64,000 bases of DNA. Source: Bacillus weihaiensis. Lineage in GTDB: Bacteria > Bacillota > Bacilli > Bacillales > Bacillaceae. The stretch spans positions 2,206,501-2,270,500 of the forward strand of contig NZ_CP016020.1 in the NCBI RefSeq assembly GCF_001889165.1. The letters run 5' to 3'. The position numbers were made by a program, and so were the translations under genes. Each line of letters starts with the position of its first letter. Positions within the stretch are counted from its first letter, which is position 1. Below, in pieces: positions 8,983-18,857 of the stretch. The notes under the pieces were generated by a model, which was not told the DNA's origin, ran no database searches, and saw only the letters and a list, made by a program, of their open reading frames with translations.

Positions 8983-10794
8983 CTACACCCCTTTATTTCT
9001 TGGAATATAAAATGATGTTTCTGAACCTACAGATTCTTCACTTGCGATATCCATATGAAATTCTTCACCGTAAATGAGCTTTAGACGTTGATAGACATTT
9101 GATATCCCAATACCTGTTAAAGAAGCAACCTTATCCGTATTTTCACCCTTTTTTGCAGTTATAAAATGATTACGTAATTGTTTCAGTCTTTCCTTCGACA
9201 TACCCTTCCCATTATCTATCACACGGATAACCAAGTAATCTCCCACAAAAGATGCAGAAATAGTAATTTCTCCACCCCTTTGGCTAAATCCATGGATAAT
9301 TGAATTTTCAATAATTGGTTGTAAGAAAAACCTTGGCACATCTACCATTAATACATTAGATGCTATTTTTTGGTTCACTTTAATATGCTGCTGTTGACGG
9401 AAAATCATTAGCTTTACGTAATGTTCAACCACACTTATTTCTTCATGCAATGACACAAACTCATTATTTCTTGTAATTGTCATGCGAAGTAGTGTTGACA
9501 ATGATTGAATGATTTTAGCACTTTCTTTATCTCCGTTCATCGTAATTCTCAAACGAATGGAGTTTAAAATATTAAAAAGAAAATGTGGATTTACTTGAGC
9601 CTGGAGCATCTCCAGTTCTGCTTTTCGCTTCCCATTTTCCTCTATTTTAATTTGTTTAATCATGAATTCAATCTTATCAAGCATTTGGTCGAAAGAAGCT
9701 CCTAGTAACTCTATATCACCATTTCCTCCGATGCCAGAACGAATGTGAATATTTCCTTTTTCTACTTCTTTGGTCACGTTACTTAAAGTGGCAATTGGTT
9801 TTGTCAATCTATTCATTAAATAAATAAGAATAAATAAAAATAATGAAAGCAAAATGGTTTGCAAAACAATCGTTGTTTGAGCAATTGTATTGATTTTTCC
9901 TACCGTTTTTTTATATGGGACTAAACTAACTAGTTTCCAATCTGCATAAGATAATGGTCGACTAACTAACAAATAGTCTTTGTTTAGTATCTCTATAATA
10001 GTATAGCTCTCTTGATTAGTTCCGATGAATTCTATATAATCGAATTTTTTCATAATTTCCTCTTCGTTTTGATTAGAAAGAATCATCCCATCAGAGTTAA
10101 TCAACATTAGTTTTTGTTCGTTATTAGAACCAAATTGCTTAAAAAGATTGCTAATTTCCTTTTCCGTTATACTAATAATGGTATAGGCATAGGTTTTACC
10201 AGATAGTTTTAATGCACTCGCAATGGAGATTAAATAAGGATTTTTTTGTTTTTGCGATTGAATATAGGTTGGATGTGTTCCAAGCCAGAACGTTTCATAA
10301 GAATCAAGGCTCTTTATTTTTCGAAACCATTCTTCATTGTAAAAGTTTATGGGGTCAAATTCATAAGTAGGATAATTTGTATATGAGAAGTCATTTTGCA
10401 TTAAAATTGTTATATAAGAAGGAGTAAACAAATTAGTAATCCCTTCTAGGTTTTTAGTAATATTAATATGCTGTATGGCATTAACTTTAGCAGGTGATAG
10501 ACCATTTTCTTTATTGTACAACCTGCTTTCTTTTAATATTCCATTCATTTTGTCATCAAATTGAATATAGTTTGAGACATACAGTAAGTCCTCGAAATAA
10601 TTAGAGATATTTAGTTCTAATAATCGTAAAATATCTTGTGATTGCTTGACAGCTCTTTGCTCTAGTGTATCCTTTGTTACATATGTTGAAACCATATAAG
10701 TGATTAATGATGGCATGATTACACATAAGAGCGCAGAGACGATTAAACGTTGTCTCAAAGAAAGAAGACCGAGCTTTTGTGTAATCCTTTTCAA
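8983..10794 (-). CDS. YesM-type sensor histidine kinase
   Basis: 603 residues. One N-terminal membrane helix (about 18-38), a large extracellular dCache-like sensor, a second helix (QTILLSLFLFILIYLM, near 310-328), a HAMP linker, then a His_kinase domain with the phospho-acceptor His in QAQVNPHFLFNILNSIR and an ATPase domain with N-box FLQPIIENSIIHGF and DNGKGMS. Starts with TTG (encoding MKRITQK) after AGGGGTAGAATAAA. Pairs with the adjacent response regulator. Downstream of the solute-binding protein gene, from which it is separated by a hairpin at 10823-10865. Confidence 0.9.
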   Translation of the reverse strand: MKRITQKLGLLSLRQRLIVSALLCVIMPSLITYMVSTYVTKDTLEQRAVKQSQDILRLLELNISNYFEDLLYVSNYIQFDDKMNGILKESRLYNKENGLSPAKVNAIQHINITKNLEGITNLFTPSYITILMQNDFSYTNYPTYEFDPINFYNEEWFRKIKSLDSYETFWLGTHPTYIQSQKQKNPYLISIASALKLSGKTYAYTIISITEKEISNLFKQFGSNNEQKLMLINSDGMILSNQNEEEIMKKFDYIEFIGTNQESYTIIEILNKDYLLVSRPLSYADWKLVSLVPYKKTVGKINTIAQTTIVLQTILLSLFLFILIYLMNRLTKPIATLSNVTKEVEKGNIHIRSGIGGNGDIELLGASFDQMLDKIEFMIKQIKIEENGKRKAELEMLQAQVNPHFLFNILNSIRLRITMNGDKESAKIIQSLSTLLRMTITRNNEFVSLHEEISVVEHYVKLMIFRQQQHIKVNQKIASNVLMVDVPRFFLQPIIENSIIHGFSQRGGEITISASFVGDYLVIRVIDNGKGMSKERLKQLRNHFITAKKGENTDKVASLTGIGISNVYQRLKLIYGEEFHMDIASEESVGSETSFYIPRNKGV

Positions 10795-10822
10795 TTTATT
10801 CTACCCCTTTAATATGATAATT

Positions 10823-10865
10823 GAAGAGAGAACATAAAGAATAGTTCCCTCTTAGTTCCCTCTTC
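10823..10865 (-). other. Intercistronic hairpin between binding protein and kinase genes
   Basis: On the minus strand GAAGAGGGAAC pairs with GTTCTCTCTTC (11 positions, one G-U) across a loop of 21 bases. No long T tract follows, so it looks more like an mRNA-stabilising or partial termination element that lets the transporter genes be expressed above the regulators. The loop repeats AGAGGGAAC. Confidence 0.6.
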
Positions 10866-10893
10866 ATTATACCATTACTCATGATTTCATTTA

Positions 10894-12225
10894 TTATTTA
10901 TTCGAATCTATTATAGCTTGGATTTTTTCTTTAGCATTCTTCATTGTCGTCTCTATATCTTGCTCACCTAATAAATAAAGCTCTGCCTCTGCATTATATT
11001 CATCATATGCTTCTGAAATATATGATTGAGGGATTCCACGTTCTGCAGAAACTGCGTTTTCAAGTGTGAAAATGAGAGATTCTTTGTCAACCGCTTCAGG
11101 TTTCGCCGTATTAGCAAGTAAATGGTCAATCACTTCATTTAAGTCAGCACCTATCCAAGATGGAAGTGATTTTTGTTGCAGCATAATACCTTCTGTTGTA
11201 AACCAGCGAATAAATTTATAAGCTTCTTCCTTATGCTCTGAGTTTTGCGCAACACTTACCACGTCTCCCTGAATAATTGTCCAAGGTTGGTCTTCTTTGT
11301 TATTTTTAGGAAGTGGAGCCCAAGCGATCTTAAATTCAGGAATAAATTCTCCCCATTCCGAAACCATCCAGCTACCAGACGGTATCATACTTGCTGCTTG
11401 TGTAAAGAATTGTTGACGATAGTTAAGTTTTTGAGAGAGGGTTTCTGCGTAAGGAACAGCCGTTTGTTCTACTTGTTCCATTCTGTAACGTAATTCCAAG
11501 GACTCTTTCACCATTGGGTCATCCATATTAGATGTATCGTCCTCGTTAATAATGTTTGTATTTTTTTCTTTGTTCATTAATTTTAAGATTAAGTAAGTAT
11601 CCGGCCAAGTGTGAAAATAAGTTCCATATCGTTTGTTATCGCCTTCAGTAATGGTTAATTTTTTTGCATACTCCTCATAATCGTCCCAAGTCCAATCGGT
11701 AGGAACTGGTAAACCTGCAGCATCAAGGTGATCTTTATTTAATAAAACTAATGATGTAACAGACTTTCCTGGTAGGGCATAATAAGAGCCATTAATCTTC
11801 CCTGGTAAACTCCTATATTCTTCATCTAGATTCAGACTCTCTTCTTCTACATAAGAGTCTATTGGTGCAATTAATCCAGCATCAACACGCTTAGCAAAAT
11901 CTGCTTGATTAGAGAACATTAATATATCTAATTGCTCACCAGAAGAAGCCAATAAATCTAACTTTTTAAGATACTCATCATGATTTAAATTTTCTACTAA
12001 AGGTTGAGAATTTATCTTTACACCTGGATTTTCTTTTTCATATGCTTCAATTACTTTAGTCCAGTTTCCTGCATCCTCATTGTACCAATGATGAAAGTTT
12101 AATGTGATTTTTCCTTCTTCTGTTCCTGAAACACTCCCATTCGACTTTTCATCGTTTGAACAACCAATAACTAAAACCATAACTATTAATGCACTAACGA
12201 AAATAGCTAACCACTTTAATTTCAT
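10894..12225 (-). CDS. Carbohydrate ABC transporter solute-binding lipoprotein
   Basis: 443 residues, bacterial extracellular solute-binding protein family 1. A lipoprotein signal ends at Cys22 (lipobox VIGC), so it is anchored outside the membrane. The mature part has the family's two-lobed pattern (LNFHHWYNEDAGNWTKVIEAYEKENPGV near the start; DILMFSNQADFAKRVDAGLI; ASMIPSGSWMVSEW). Ribosome site AAGGGGGAGAAAG before ATG. It follows the two permease genes by 50 bases. No ATPase is encoded in the locus. The sugar bound cannot be read from sequence. Confidence 0.92.
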   Translation of the reverse strand: MKLKWLAIFVSALIVMVLVIGCSNDEKSNGSVSGTEEGKITLNFHHWYNEDAGNWTKVIEAYEKENPGVKINSQPLVENLNHDEYLKKLDLLASSGEQLDILMFSNQADFAKRVDAGLIAPIDSYVEEESLNLDEEYRSLPGKINGSYYALPGKSVTSLVLLNKDHLDAAGLPVPTDWTWDDYEEYAKKLTITEGDNKRYGTYFHTWPDTYLILKLMNKEKNTNIINEDDTSNMDDPMVKESLELRYRMEQVEQTAVPYAETLSQKLNYRQQFFTQAASMIPSGSWMVSEWGEFIPEFKIAWAPLPKNNKEDQPWTIIQGDVVSVAQNSEHKEEAYKFIRWFTTEGIMLQQKSLPSWIGADLNEVIDHLLANTAKPEAVDKESLIFTLENAVSAERGIPQSYISEAYDEYNAEAELYLLGEQDIETTMKNAKEKIQAIIDSNK

Positions 12226-12275
12226 ACCTTTCTCCCCCTTATAACTTTTGTTTTACTAGAATGATAGAAGATCGC

Positions 12276-13118
12276 TTACCCTTTAACACCCCCTAACGAG
12301 ATCCCTTCGATTACATGTTTTTGGCCAATAATAAATACGATTAGTAATGGAACGATCGCTGATACAGCTCCTGTCATCATCAAGGAATAAATCATTCCAT
12401 GTGCATCAGCAAATTGAGCAATTCCCAGTTGTAGAGTAAACAGTTCCTCAGAACGTAAGAAGATCAATGGATACTGGTAGTCATTCCATGTCCAGATAAA
12501 TCGTAGAATAGCGTATGTTGCGATAGCTGGACGTACTAACGGAAGGGCTATATGGAAGAAAGTTTTGAAATGACCTGCTCCATCCATTTTTGCTGATTCA
12601 ATAATTTCATCATTAATGCCTAAGAAGAATTGTCTAAGCATAAAAGTACCAAATACACTAAAACTATTTAATAAAATTAATCCGAAATGTGAATCGAATA
12701 AACCAACCCATTTAAAAAGCAAGAATTGCGGCACTAATACAGATTGAGGTGGAACCATATATGTGGCAAGTACTAGTAAAAAAACTACTTCTCTACCTTT
12801 AAATTTAATTTTTGCAAAACCATAGGCTGCTAAGCTAGACACAAATACTGAAGTAATTGTCGTTAATAGTGTTACTTTTAACGTGTTTCCATAATAGGTA
12901 AGAAAAGAGTTATCCTCAAACCAAACCCTTGAATAATTCTCAATTGCATTCCATGTTGATGGGATCCACTCAATTGGAAAAGTCAGAACATCTTGTTCCA
13001 ATTTAAATGATGCGGAAACCATCCATATAAACGGTGATAGAAATACAATACCAAGTACTGCCATTAAAATTGTCACCAGTAGTTTAGTAACATCTATTCT
13101 TTTTACTATCTGTCCCAA
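12276..13118 (-). CDS. Carbohydrate ABC transporter permease (MalG/AraQ type)
   Basis: 280 residues with six predicted membrane helices and the cytoplasmic EAA loop ESAKMDGAGHFKTFFHIALP that docks the ATPase. It is the second permease of the importer. Start is TTG with a very strong ribosome site GAGGAGGGGG five bases upstream. It lies 19 bases after the first permease gene and 50 bases before the binding protein gene, so all three form one transcription unit. Confidence 0.92.
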   Translation of the reverse strand: MGQIVKRIDVTKLLVTILMAVLGIVFLSPFIWMVSASFKLEQDVLTFPIEWIPSTWNAIENYSRVWFEDNSFLTYYGNTLKVTLLTTITSVFVSSLAAYGFAKIKFKGREVVFLLVLATYMVPPQSVLVPQFLLFKWVGLFDSHFGLILLNSFSVFGTFMLRQFFLGINDEIIESAKMDGAGHFKTFFHIALPLVRPAIATYAILRFIWTWNDYQYPLIFLRSEELFTLQLGIAQFADAHGMIYSLMMTGAVSAIVPLLIVFIIGQKHVIEGISLGGVKG

Positions 13119-13137
13119 AAATACCCCCTCCTCTCAA

Positions 13138-14097
13138 TTAATAGTTCACCCATTTTTTCTGTCCTATCCATTGAAAAACAGTGATTAATAATATCAAAGC
13201 AAAGATGACTAATGCTATAGTTGAGGCATATCCTGTTCTTAACTCAACAAATGCTTGATCATATAAGTAAAAGACGGGTAAGGACGTTGAATTCGCCGGA
13301 CCACCATTCGTTAGAACCACAATTAAATCAAATACTTTAAAAGAACCAATTAACCCTGTTACTAATAATAAGAAGGTTGTAGGTGAGACTAATGGAATCG
13401 TAATTTTTCTAAACTTATACCAAGCACTAGCACCATCGATATCTGCAGCCTCATAAAGTTCTTTGGGGATATTCTGTAATCCAGCTAAGTAAATAATTAA
13501 TTGAAATCCAATGTTGGTCCAAATTAAAATAATCATGACTGATGGGAGGGCAAAATTCACATCTGCAATCCATTTTGGAGGATCCTCAATTCCTAGTGAC
13601 AATAAAAACTGATTGACTGGACCCTCTGTGGGATGAAATAAGACCTGGAAAACAATCGCAACAGCTACCACACTTGAAATATAGGGCATAAAGTATATTA
13701 CTTTAAAAAAATCCTTTAAATAAACATGTTTGTTAATAACAACAGCTAGTGATAACGAGATTAATAACCCTATTGGTACGACTAATAATATAAGAAGATT
13801 ATTTGTAAGCGATTTCAAAAATACCGAATCGCTAAATAACTTTTTGAAATTATCTAATCCAATAAAGTTGAATCCCTTAATCCCTGTTATGAAGTTCCAA
13901 TCTGTAAAACTCAAGAAGATAGAAGCCAAGATTGGAAACACCGTTAAACAAGTTACCCCGATTAACATAGGTGCTATAAAGATATACCCTGCAAATGTTT
14001 CTTTCCACCCTTTGAAACGGTACTTCTTCACTCTCCCCAGAGATGTATTGATCGTTGAATCAGTATTTAGCTCTATTTTATTCTTCAGGAAACTCAC
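13138..14097 (-). CDS. Carbohydrate ABC transporter permease (MalF/UgpA type)
   Basis: 319 residues, first gene of the transporter operon. About six membrane helices; the EAA loop reads EAADIDGASAWYKFRKITIPL. A polar N-terminal tail of about 30 residues precedes the first helix (TFAGYIFIAPMLIGVTCLTV). The proposed start is GTG at 14097, with only a weak ribosome site, so the true start may differ by a few codons. A sigma-A-like promoter lies at 14121-14150. Confidence 0.9.
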   Translation of the reverse strand: MSFLKNKIELNTDSTINTSLGRVKKYRFKGWKETFAGYIFIAPMLIGVTCLTVFPILASIFLSFTDWNFITGIKGFNFIGLDNFKKLFSDSVFLKSLTNNLLILLVVPIGLLISLSLAVVINKHVYLKDFFKVIYFMPYISSVVAVAIVFQVLFHPTEGPVNQFLLSLGIEDPPKWIADVNFALPSVMIILIWTNIGFQLIIYLAGLQNIPKELYEAADIDGASAWYKFRKITIPLVSPTTFLLLVTGLIGSFKVFDLIVVLTNGGPANSTSLPVFYLYDQAFVELRTGYASTIALVIFALILLITVFQWIGQKKWVNY

Positions 14098-14120
14098 CTC
14101 ATTTCATTTCTTATACACCT

Positions 14121-14175
14121 ATTATAATTTTCAGAACTGTTTTCAAACAATAAACTATTCTTACTAGTTTGAAAA
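14121..14175 (-). promoter_or_regulatory. Promoter and inverted repeat upstream of the transporter operon
   Basis: On the minus strand TTGTTT (14145-14150) and TATAAT (14121-14126) are 18 bases apart. A 9-base inverted repeat, TTTTCAAAC (14140-14148) and GTTTGAAAA (14167-14175), overlaps the -35 and could be an operator for the response regulator or AraC protein. No CcpA cre match was seen here. Confidence 0.5.
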
Positions 14176-14370
14176 TATCTTTACCTTTTCACCAATATTC
14201 TAATAAATGTTTACATTGTCACATTACTATTGACTTTATTCCTAAAGATACATGAGGTAAAAATTTTAGGATTGTGTATTTACGGAGGATTTAACGTTAA
14301 GAATAAGAGGTTTCGTAAAAAATTAAGTAATTAGCTTAAAAAATATCCTAATCTTCTATAAACAAGCTTA
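14176..14370. other. Intergenic stretch upstream of the carbohydrate locus
   Basis: AT-rich sequence between the transporter promoter region and the glnA terminator. I see no gene or clear further signal in it. Confidence 0.5.
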
Positions 14371-14410
14371 AATAAAAAACAACCCTCAAAAGAATGGAGG
14401 GTTGTTTCTA
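14371..14410 (-). terminator. glnA terminator
   Basis: Stem AACAACCCTC (14378-14387) / GAGGGTTGTT (14397-14406), with an A tract on the plus strand that is a U tract in the glnA-direction transcript, 13 bases past the stop codon. Confidence 0.9.
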
Positions 14411-14418
14411 TTAGTATA

Positions 14419-15753
14419 TTAATACATTGACATGTATTGTTCTCTTTCCCATGGGTGGACTTGTGTACGGAACATATCCCACTCAATTTCTTTCGCTTCA
14501 ATGAAGTGTTCAAATAAATGTTCACCTAAAGCATGCTTCATTGTGCTATCAGCTTTTAAAAGGTCTAAAGCTTGAGCAAGTGTTGCAGGTAAGTCTACAA
14601 TACCGTTTTCAATACGTTCTTCTTTTGACATTACATAAATGTTTCTGTCAATTGGGTTAGGTACAGGTAATTTATTCTTAATTCCATCAAGACCTGCTGC
14701 TAATAAAACACTCATAGCTAAATATGGGTTTGCAGCTGGATCTACACTTCGTACCTCTACACGTGTACTTAATCCACGTGACGCTGGAATACGAATAAGC
14801 GGACTTCTATTTTGAGCTGACCAAGCAACATAACATGGTGCTTCGTATCCTGGTACTAAGCGTTTGTATGAATTAACTGTTGGATTTGTAACAGCTGTAA
14901 AAGCAGGAGCATGCTTAATGATACCGGCAATAAATTGTCTTGCTGTATCACTTAATTGTAAATCTCCGTTCGTATCTAAAAATGCATTTTCACCATTACG
15001 GAATAATGAAAGATTCATGTGCATTCCAGATCCATTTACACCAAACAATGGTTTTGGCATGAATGTTGCATGCAATCCATGCTTACGTGCAATTGTTTTA
15101 ACAACTAATTTAAACGTTTGGATATCATCACACGCTTTGATTGCTCCAGCATATTTAAAATCAATTTCATGCTGACCAGGCGCAACTTCATGGTGAGAAG
15201 CTTCAATTTCAAAGCCCATCTCTTCAAGTTCTAAAACAATATCACGACGGCAGTTTTCTCCTAAATCAGTAGGAGCTAAATCGAAATAACCACCATTATC
15301 ATTTAATTCAAGGGTTGGTTCACCTTTTTCGTCAAGCTTAAATAAGAAAAATTCTGGCTCAGGTCCTAAATTAAAATCAGTAAAGCCTAACTCTTCCATT
15401 TCTGCTAAAAGACGACGTAGATTATTACGAGGATCACCAGCAAAAGGTGTACCATCTGGATTGTATATATCACAAATAAAACGTGCTACCTTCCCTTTTT
15501 CAGCTGTCCAAGGGAAAATCACAAAAGTATCAAGATCTGGATACAAGTACATATCTGATTCCTCAATACGAACAAATCCTTCAATTGAAGATCCATCAAA
15601 CATCATTTTGTTATCTAACGCTTTATCTAGCTGACTAACTGGGATCTCAACGTTTTTAATAGTACCTAAAATATCAGTAAATTGAAGGCGAATGTACTTT
15701 ACGTTATTCTCTTTTACTAAGGTTAAAACATCTTCTCTTGTATATTTTGCCAT
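14419..15753 (-). CDS. glnA: Glutamine synthetase, type I
   Basis: 444 residues, matching B. subtilis GlnA. Makes glutamine from glutamate, ammonia and ATP; in Bacillus its feedback-inhibited form also controls GlnR and TnrA. Signature segments are visible: FDGSSIEGF near the start, [31 protein letters not shown] (catalytic loop) and [13 protein letters not shown]. There is no adenylylation-type C terminus, as expected for the Gram-positive GSI-alpha form. It lies 57 bases downstream of glnR, in the conserved glnRA operon, controlled by the twin GlnR boxes in front of glnR. Confidence 0.98.
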   Translation of the reverse strand: MAKYTREDVLTLVKENNVKYIRLQFTDILGTIKNVEIPVSQLDKALDNKMMFDGSSIEGFVRIEESDMYLYPDLDTFVIFPWTAEKGKVARFICDIYNPDGTPFAGDPRNNLRRLLAEMEELGFTDFNLGPEPEFFLFKLDEKGEPTLELNDNGGYFDLAPTDLGENCRRDIVLELEEMGFEIEASHHEVAPGQHEIDFKYAGAIKACDDIQTFKLVVKTIARKHGLHATFMPKPLFGVNGSGMHMNLSLFRNGENAFLDTNGDLQLSDTARQFIAGIIKHAPAFTAVTNPTVNSYKRLVPGYEAPCYVAWSAQNRSPLIRIPASRGLSTRVEVRSVDPAANPYLAMSVLLAAGLDGIKNKLPVPNPIDRNIYVMSKEERIENGIVDLPATLAQALDLLKADSTMKHALGEHLFEHFIEAKEIEWDMFRTQVHPWEREQYMSMY

Positions 15754-15810
15754 TGTAAATCTCCTCTCCTAATCAGGTGATATTTATATTTAAATAACAT
15801 TACTCACAAA

Positions 15811-16212
15811 TTAATGGAAAAATCTAGACATATCTCCATGTCTTAAAGTTGGACGATTAAAACGTCCAGCCTGCATTAGCTCAGATTTCAATAGTTTTCT
15901 TAGTTCGGCATCACTTAAATCTGGCTTCTCAACAGTCTTTTCAGCTTCTTTTTCTTCTTTAGATGATTGTTCTTTTCTTGAAAAGATTTGCTTTATTCCT
16001 GCTAGATTAACACCTTGTTCAATTAAACTTCTAATTTCAAGCAATTTATCAACATCATTAAAAGAGAAAAGACGTCGATTGCTTTCTGTACGAGCAGGAA
16101 AAATCAATTCATTTTCTTCATAATAGCGAATTTGTCTTGCAGATAAATCTGTGAGCTGCATAACAATTCCGATTGGAAATAGGGGCATTGAGCGTCGAAT
16201 ATTATCACTCAT
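15811..16212 (-). CDS. glnR: GlnR, MerR-family nitrogen repressor
   Basis: 133 residues. MerR-type winged helix at the N terminus ([24 protein letters not shown] ... [23 protein letters not shown]); the C-terminal region ([22 protein letters not shown]) corresponds to the tail that contacts glutamine synthetase. Represses glnRA when glutamine is in excess. Preceded by a sigma-A promoter overlapped by two GlnR/TnrA boxes. Confidence 0.97.
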   Translation of the reverse strand: MSDNIRRSMPLFPIGIVMQLTDLSARQIRYYEENELIFPARTESNRRLFSFNDVDKLLEIRSLIEQGVNLAGIKQIFSRKEQSSKEEKEAEKTVEKPDLSDAELRKLLKSELMQAGRFNRPTLRHGDMSRFFH

Positions 16213-16242
16213 GTTATTCGCTCCTTCTTATTAACTAGTTAT

Positions 16243-16294
16243 ATTATATATCAATGTTACGAAATGTGTCAATATGATGTTAGGATTTTTAACA
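16243..16294 (-). promoter_or_regulatory. glnRA promoter with two GlnR/TnrA operators
   Basis: Minus strand: -35 TTGACA (16267-16272), 18-base spacer, -10 TATAAT (16243-16248). Two 17-base sites fit TGTNAN7TNACA: TGTTAAAAATCCTAACA (16278-16294) and TGACACATTTCGTAACA (16255-16271). The arrangement is nearly the same as in front of B. subtilis glnRA. Confidence 0.92.
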
Positions 16295-16306
16295 CCAGAA
16301 ACCTTT

Positions 16307-17581
16307 CTATTGTACTATCTTTACAAACCCCTTCTCAATCAAGGAATCTACTGCTGAGCAAACGGCAATTTTCACATGTGAATATGTTAATCCACCTTGA
16401 ACGTAGGCAACATATGGAGGCCTTATTGGTCCGTCTGCTGATAATTCTATACTTGCTCCTTGTATGAATGTACCTGCAGCCATGATGACATCATCCTCAT
16501 ATCCCGGCATATAGTTAGGATAAGGTGTTACATGTGAATTAATTGGAGACGCAAATTGTATAGCCTGACAAAATGCTACCATAGTATCTGCGTGATCAAA
16601 TTGAACAGATTGAATTAAGTCGGTTCTGATACTATTCCATTTTGGATATGTAGTCATGCCGATTTCTTCTAGAAAAGCACTTGTGAATACCGCTCCTTTT
16701 AATGCTTGTGAAACCACGTGCGGCGCCAAAAAGAAACCTTGGTACATTTCCTGTAAACTATATAAAGATGCACCTGCTTCAGCTCCAATTCCAGGTGATG
16801 TCATACGGTAAGAGCAAGCATCAACCAAGTCTTTTCTCCCTACAATATATCCACCGGTTTTAGCTAAACCCCCGCCAGGATTTTTTATTAAAGAGCCAGC
16901 CATAAGATCAGCACCAATATGACACGGTTCTAATTCTTCTACAAATTCACCATAACAATTATCAACAAATATAACAATATTTTCATCTATTGATTTTACA
17001 AATTCAATCATTTCTTGTATTTCAGTAATTGTAAATGAAGGTCTTGTTGCATATCCTTTTGAACGTTGAATCCCGACCATTTTTGTTTTTTTCGTAATGG
17101 ATGCCTTGACAGCTTTGTAATCTATCGTTCCCTCTGCTGTCAAATCTACCGTTTGATAATCAATATTAAATTCTTTTAACGAGCCAACGCCATTACCTCT
17201 AATTCCAACAATTTCGTCCAATGTATCATACGGCTTTCCAGTGATGTAAACAAGCTCATCGCCTGGTCTTAAGATACCAAACAATGCTATTGAAATCGCA
17301 TGCGTACCTGAAATAATCTGTGGTCGAACTAAACCTGCTTCCCCACCAAATACATCCGCATATATTTGTTCCAATGTATCTCTTCCATGATCATCATACC
17401 CATATCCTGTACTAGGAATAAAATGAGAATCACTCACTCTGTATTTACGATAGCTTTGCAACACTTTAAATTGGTTTTTTTCGCTTCTATCGTCAATTTC
17501 ACCATGTATGTCTTTAATTTTTTCTTCTACCTTAGAAATGATTGGAGCAAGGTTTGCTCCATTCTTTAAATATTCAACCAT
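16307..17581 (-). CDS. ynbB: YnbB, PLP-dependent methionine gamma-lyase family protein
   Basis: 424 residues of the fold-type I PLP enzymes often labelled aluminium resistance / methionine gamma-lyase family. The PLP lysine is in GSLIKNPGGGLAKTGG, with the usual preceding Asp in VIFVDNCYGEFVE. It follows hflX after one base and precedes glnR, the same order as B. subtilis ynbA(hflX)-ynbB-glnR. Reaction not settled for this family; a C-S lyase activity is suggested by the fold class only. Cytoplasmic. Confidence 0.9.
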   Translation of the reverse strand: MVEYLKNGANLAPIISKVEEKIKDIHGEIDDRSEKNQFKVLQSYRKYRVSDSHFIPSTGYGYDDHGRDTLEQIYADVFGGEAGLVRPQIISGTHAISIALFGILRPGDELVYITGKPYDTLDEIVGIRGNGVGSLKEFNIDYQTVDLTAEGTIDYKAVKASITKKTKMVGIQRSKGYATRPSFTITEIQEMIEFVKSIDENIVIFVDNCYGEFVEELEPCHIGADLMAGSLIKNPGGGLAKTGGYIVGRKDLVDACSYRMTSPGIGAEAGASLYSLQEMYQGFFLAPHVVSQALKGAVFTSAFLEEIGMTTYPKWNSIRTDLIQSVQFDHADTMVAFCQAIQFASPINSHVTPYPNYMPGYEDDVIMAAGTFIQGASIELSADGPIRPPYVAYVQGGLTYSHVKIAVCSAVDSLIEKGFVKIVQ

Positions 17582-17582
17582 G

Positions 17583-18857
17583 TTATTTTCCCTCTCCGTT
17601 ATGCTTATCTAGTTGACCATTAATTGAATGTGTAGGTAATACATATCCTTCAACCTTGTACACTTCCTGTTCTTCATTAAAGCTAAAGGATTGAATAAGA
17701 GTTTCTGTTTTCATTTGAGAAATTAATCTTCCTTCACTTACCGGAATATGTACCGTGTAATAATTCATTACTTCTTTAGCAAGCTGTTCGACTCGTACCA
17801 TTAATCTTTCCACATCTTCATCTGAAAAAGCAGAAATAGCTACATAATCTTCTGTTGGAGATGGCACAAAAGAAGAAGGAGTTAGATCTTTCTTATTATA
17901 GACCGTTAAAATCGGTATATCTGTTATTTCTAATTGCTCGAGGAGCTTATATACTGTTTTCTCATGGTTTGCATAATCTTCATTTGAACTATCAACAATA
18001 TGTAAAATTAAATCCGCTTCTTTTACTTCTTCTAATGTTGAACGGAAAGCAGCTACTAATGTTGTTGGTAAATCTTGAATAAATCCAACGGTATCTGTTA
18101 ACAGCGCTTGATAAGATGATGGCAAAACTACTTTGCGAGTCATAGGATCTAATGTGGCAAAAAGTAAATCCTCTTCAAAACTTCCTGCGGTTGTTAAACG
18201 GTTAAAAATGGTGGACTTACCTGCATTCGTATATCCTACTAACGCTATTTGAAAGGCTTGATTTTTTTTCCTTCTTTCACGATAGCGATGACGATGACGA
18301 ACGACCGATGAAAGTTGTTGTTTTATCTCATTAATTCTATTACGTATATGACGACGATCTGTTTCAAGCTGAGTTTCCCCAGGTCCCCTTGTACCAATTC
18401 CGCCACCTTGTCTTGATAACGATATCCCTTGCCCCATTAATCTTGGCAATAAATATTGGAGCTGCGCTAACTCAACTTGCAACTTACCTTCCTTGGATTT
18501 TGCGCGTTGAGCAAAAATATCTAAAATCAATTGTGTCCTGTCAATGATTCTAACATCTAAGATCGATGCCAAATTTCTTAATTGACTTGGAGATAATTCA
18601 TCATTAAAGATAATAAGCTCTGGTTCTACTTCTTCTACAAGAGTATGGAGCTCTTCAACCTTACCTTTTCCAATATAGGTTGCAGGATGTGGCCTCTCTC
18701 TTTTCTGTGTTAAGACAACTGCTACCTCACCGTTTGCCGTTTTTGTTAAGGATCTTAACTCTTCCATAGAATATTCAAAATGGTCGTCTTGCATCGTTTG
18801 TAGCTGACAACCAACTAATATAACTTTTTCTTTTAAAACGTCAAGTGTATTATTCAA
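17583..18857 (-). CDS. hflX: GTPase HflX, ribosome-associated
   Basis: About 424 residues. An N-terminal HflX domain with an R/G-rich stretch ([19 protein letters not shown]) precedes a TRAFAC GTPase domain: G1 [10 protein letters not shown]3 [11 protein letters not shown]4 YNKKD. HflX binds 50S subunits and splits or rescues stalled ribosomes. I place the start at a TTG (18857), which has AAAGGAAAGG eight bases upstream and gives the family length (B. subtilis 420); an in-frame ATG at 18899 lacks a ribosome site. Followed immediately by ynbB. Confidence 0.92.
   Translation of the reverse strand: MNNTLDVLKEKVILVGCQLQTMQDDHFEYSMEELRSLTKTANGEVAVVLTQKRERPHPATYIGKGKVEELHTLVEEVEPELIIFNDELSPSQLRNLASILDVRIIDRTQLILDIFAQRAKSKEGKLQVELAQLQYLLPRLMGQGISLSRQGGGIGTRGPGETQLETDRRHIRNRINEIKQQLSSVVRHRHRYRERRKKNQAFQIALVGYTNAGKSTIFNRLTTAGSFEEDLLFATLDPMTRKVVLPSSYQALLTDTVGFIQDLPTTLVAAFRSTLEEVKEADLILHIVDSSNEDYANHEKTVYKLLEQLEITDIPILTVYNKKDLTPSSFVPSPTEDYVAISAFSDEDVERLMVRVEQLAKEVMNYYTVHIPVSEGRLISQMKTETLIQSFSFNEEQEVYKVEGYVLPTHSINGQLDKHNGEGK

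Noticed and set aside
13730-14167. 145-codon plus-strand frame over the permease gene
   Set aside because: It is antisense to a well-supported membrane permease, has no ribosome site and no family resemblance.
14100-14330. Search for a cre site before the carbohydrate operon
   Set aside because: No segment fits the CcpA consensus; CG at the centre is missing in the closest match.
14864-15175. 103-codon plus-strand frame inside glnA
   Set aside because: Antisense to glnA; an artefact of its codon usage.
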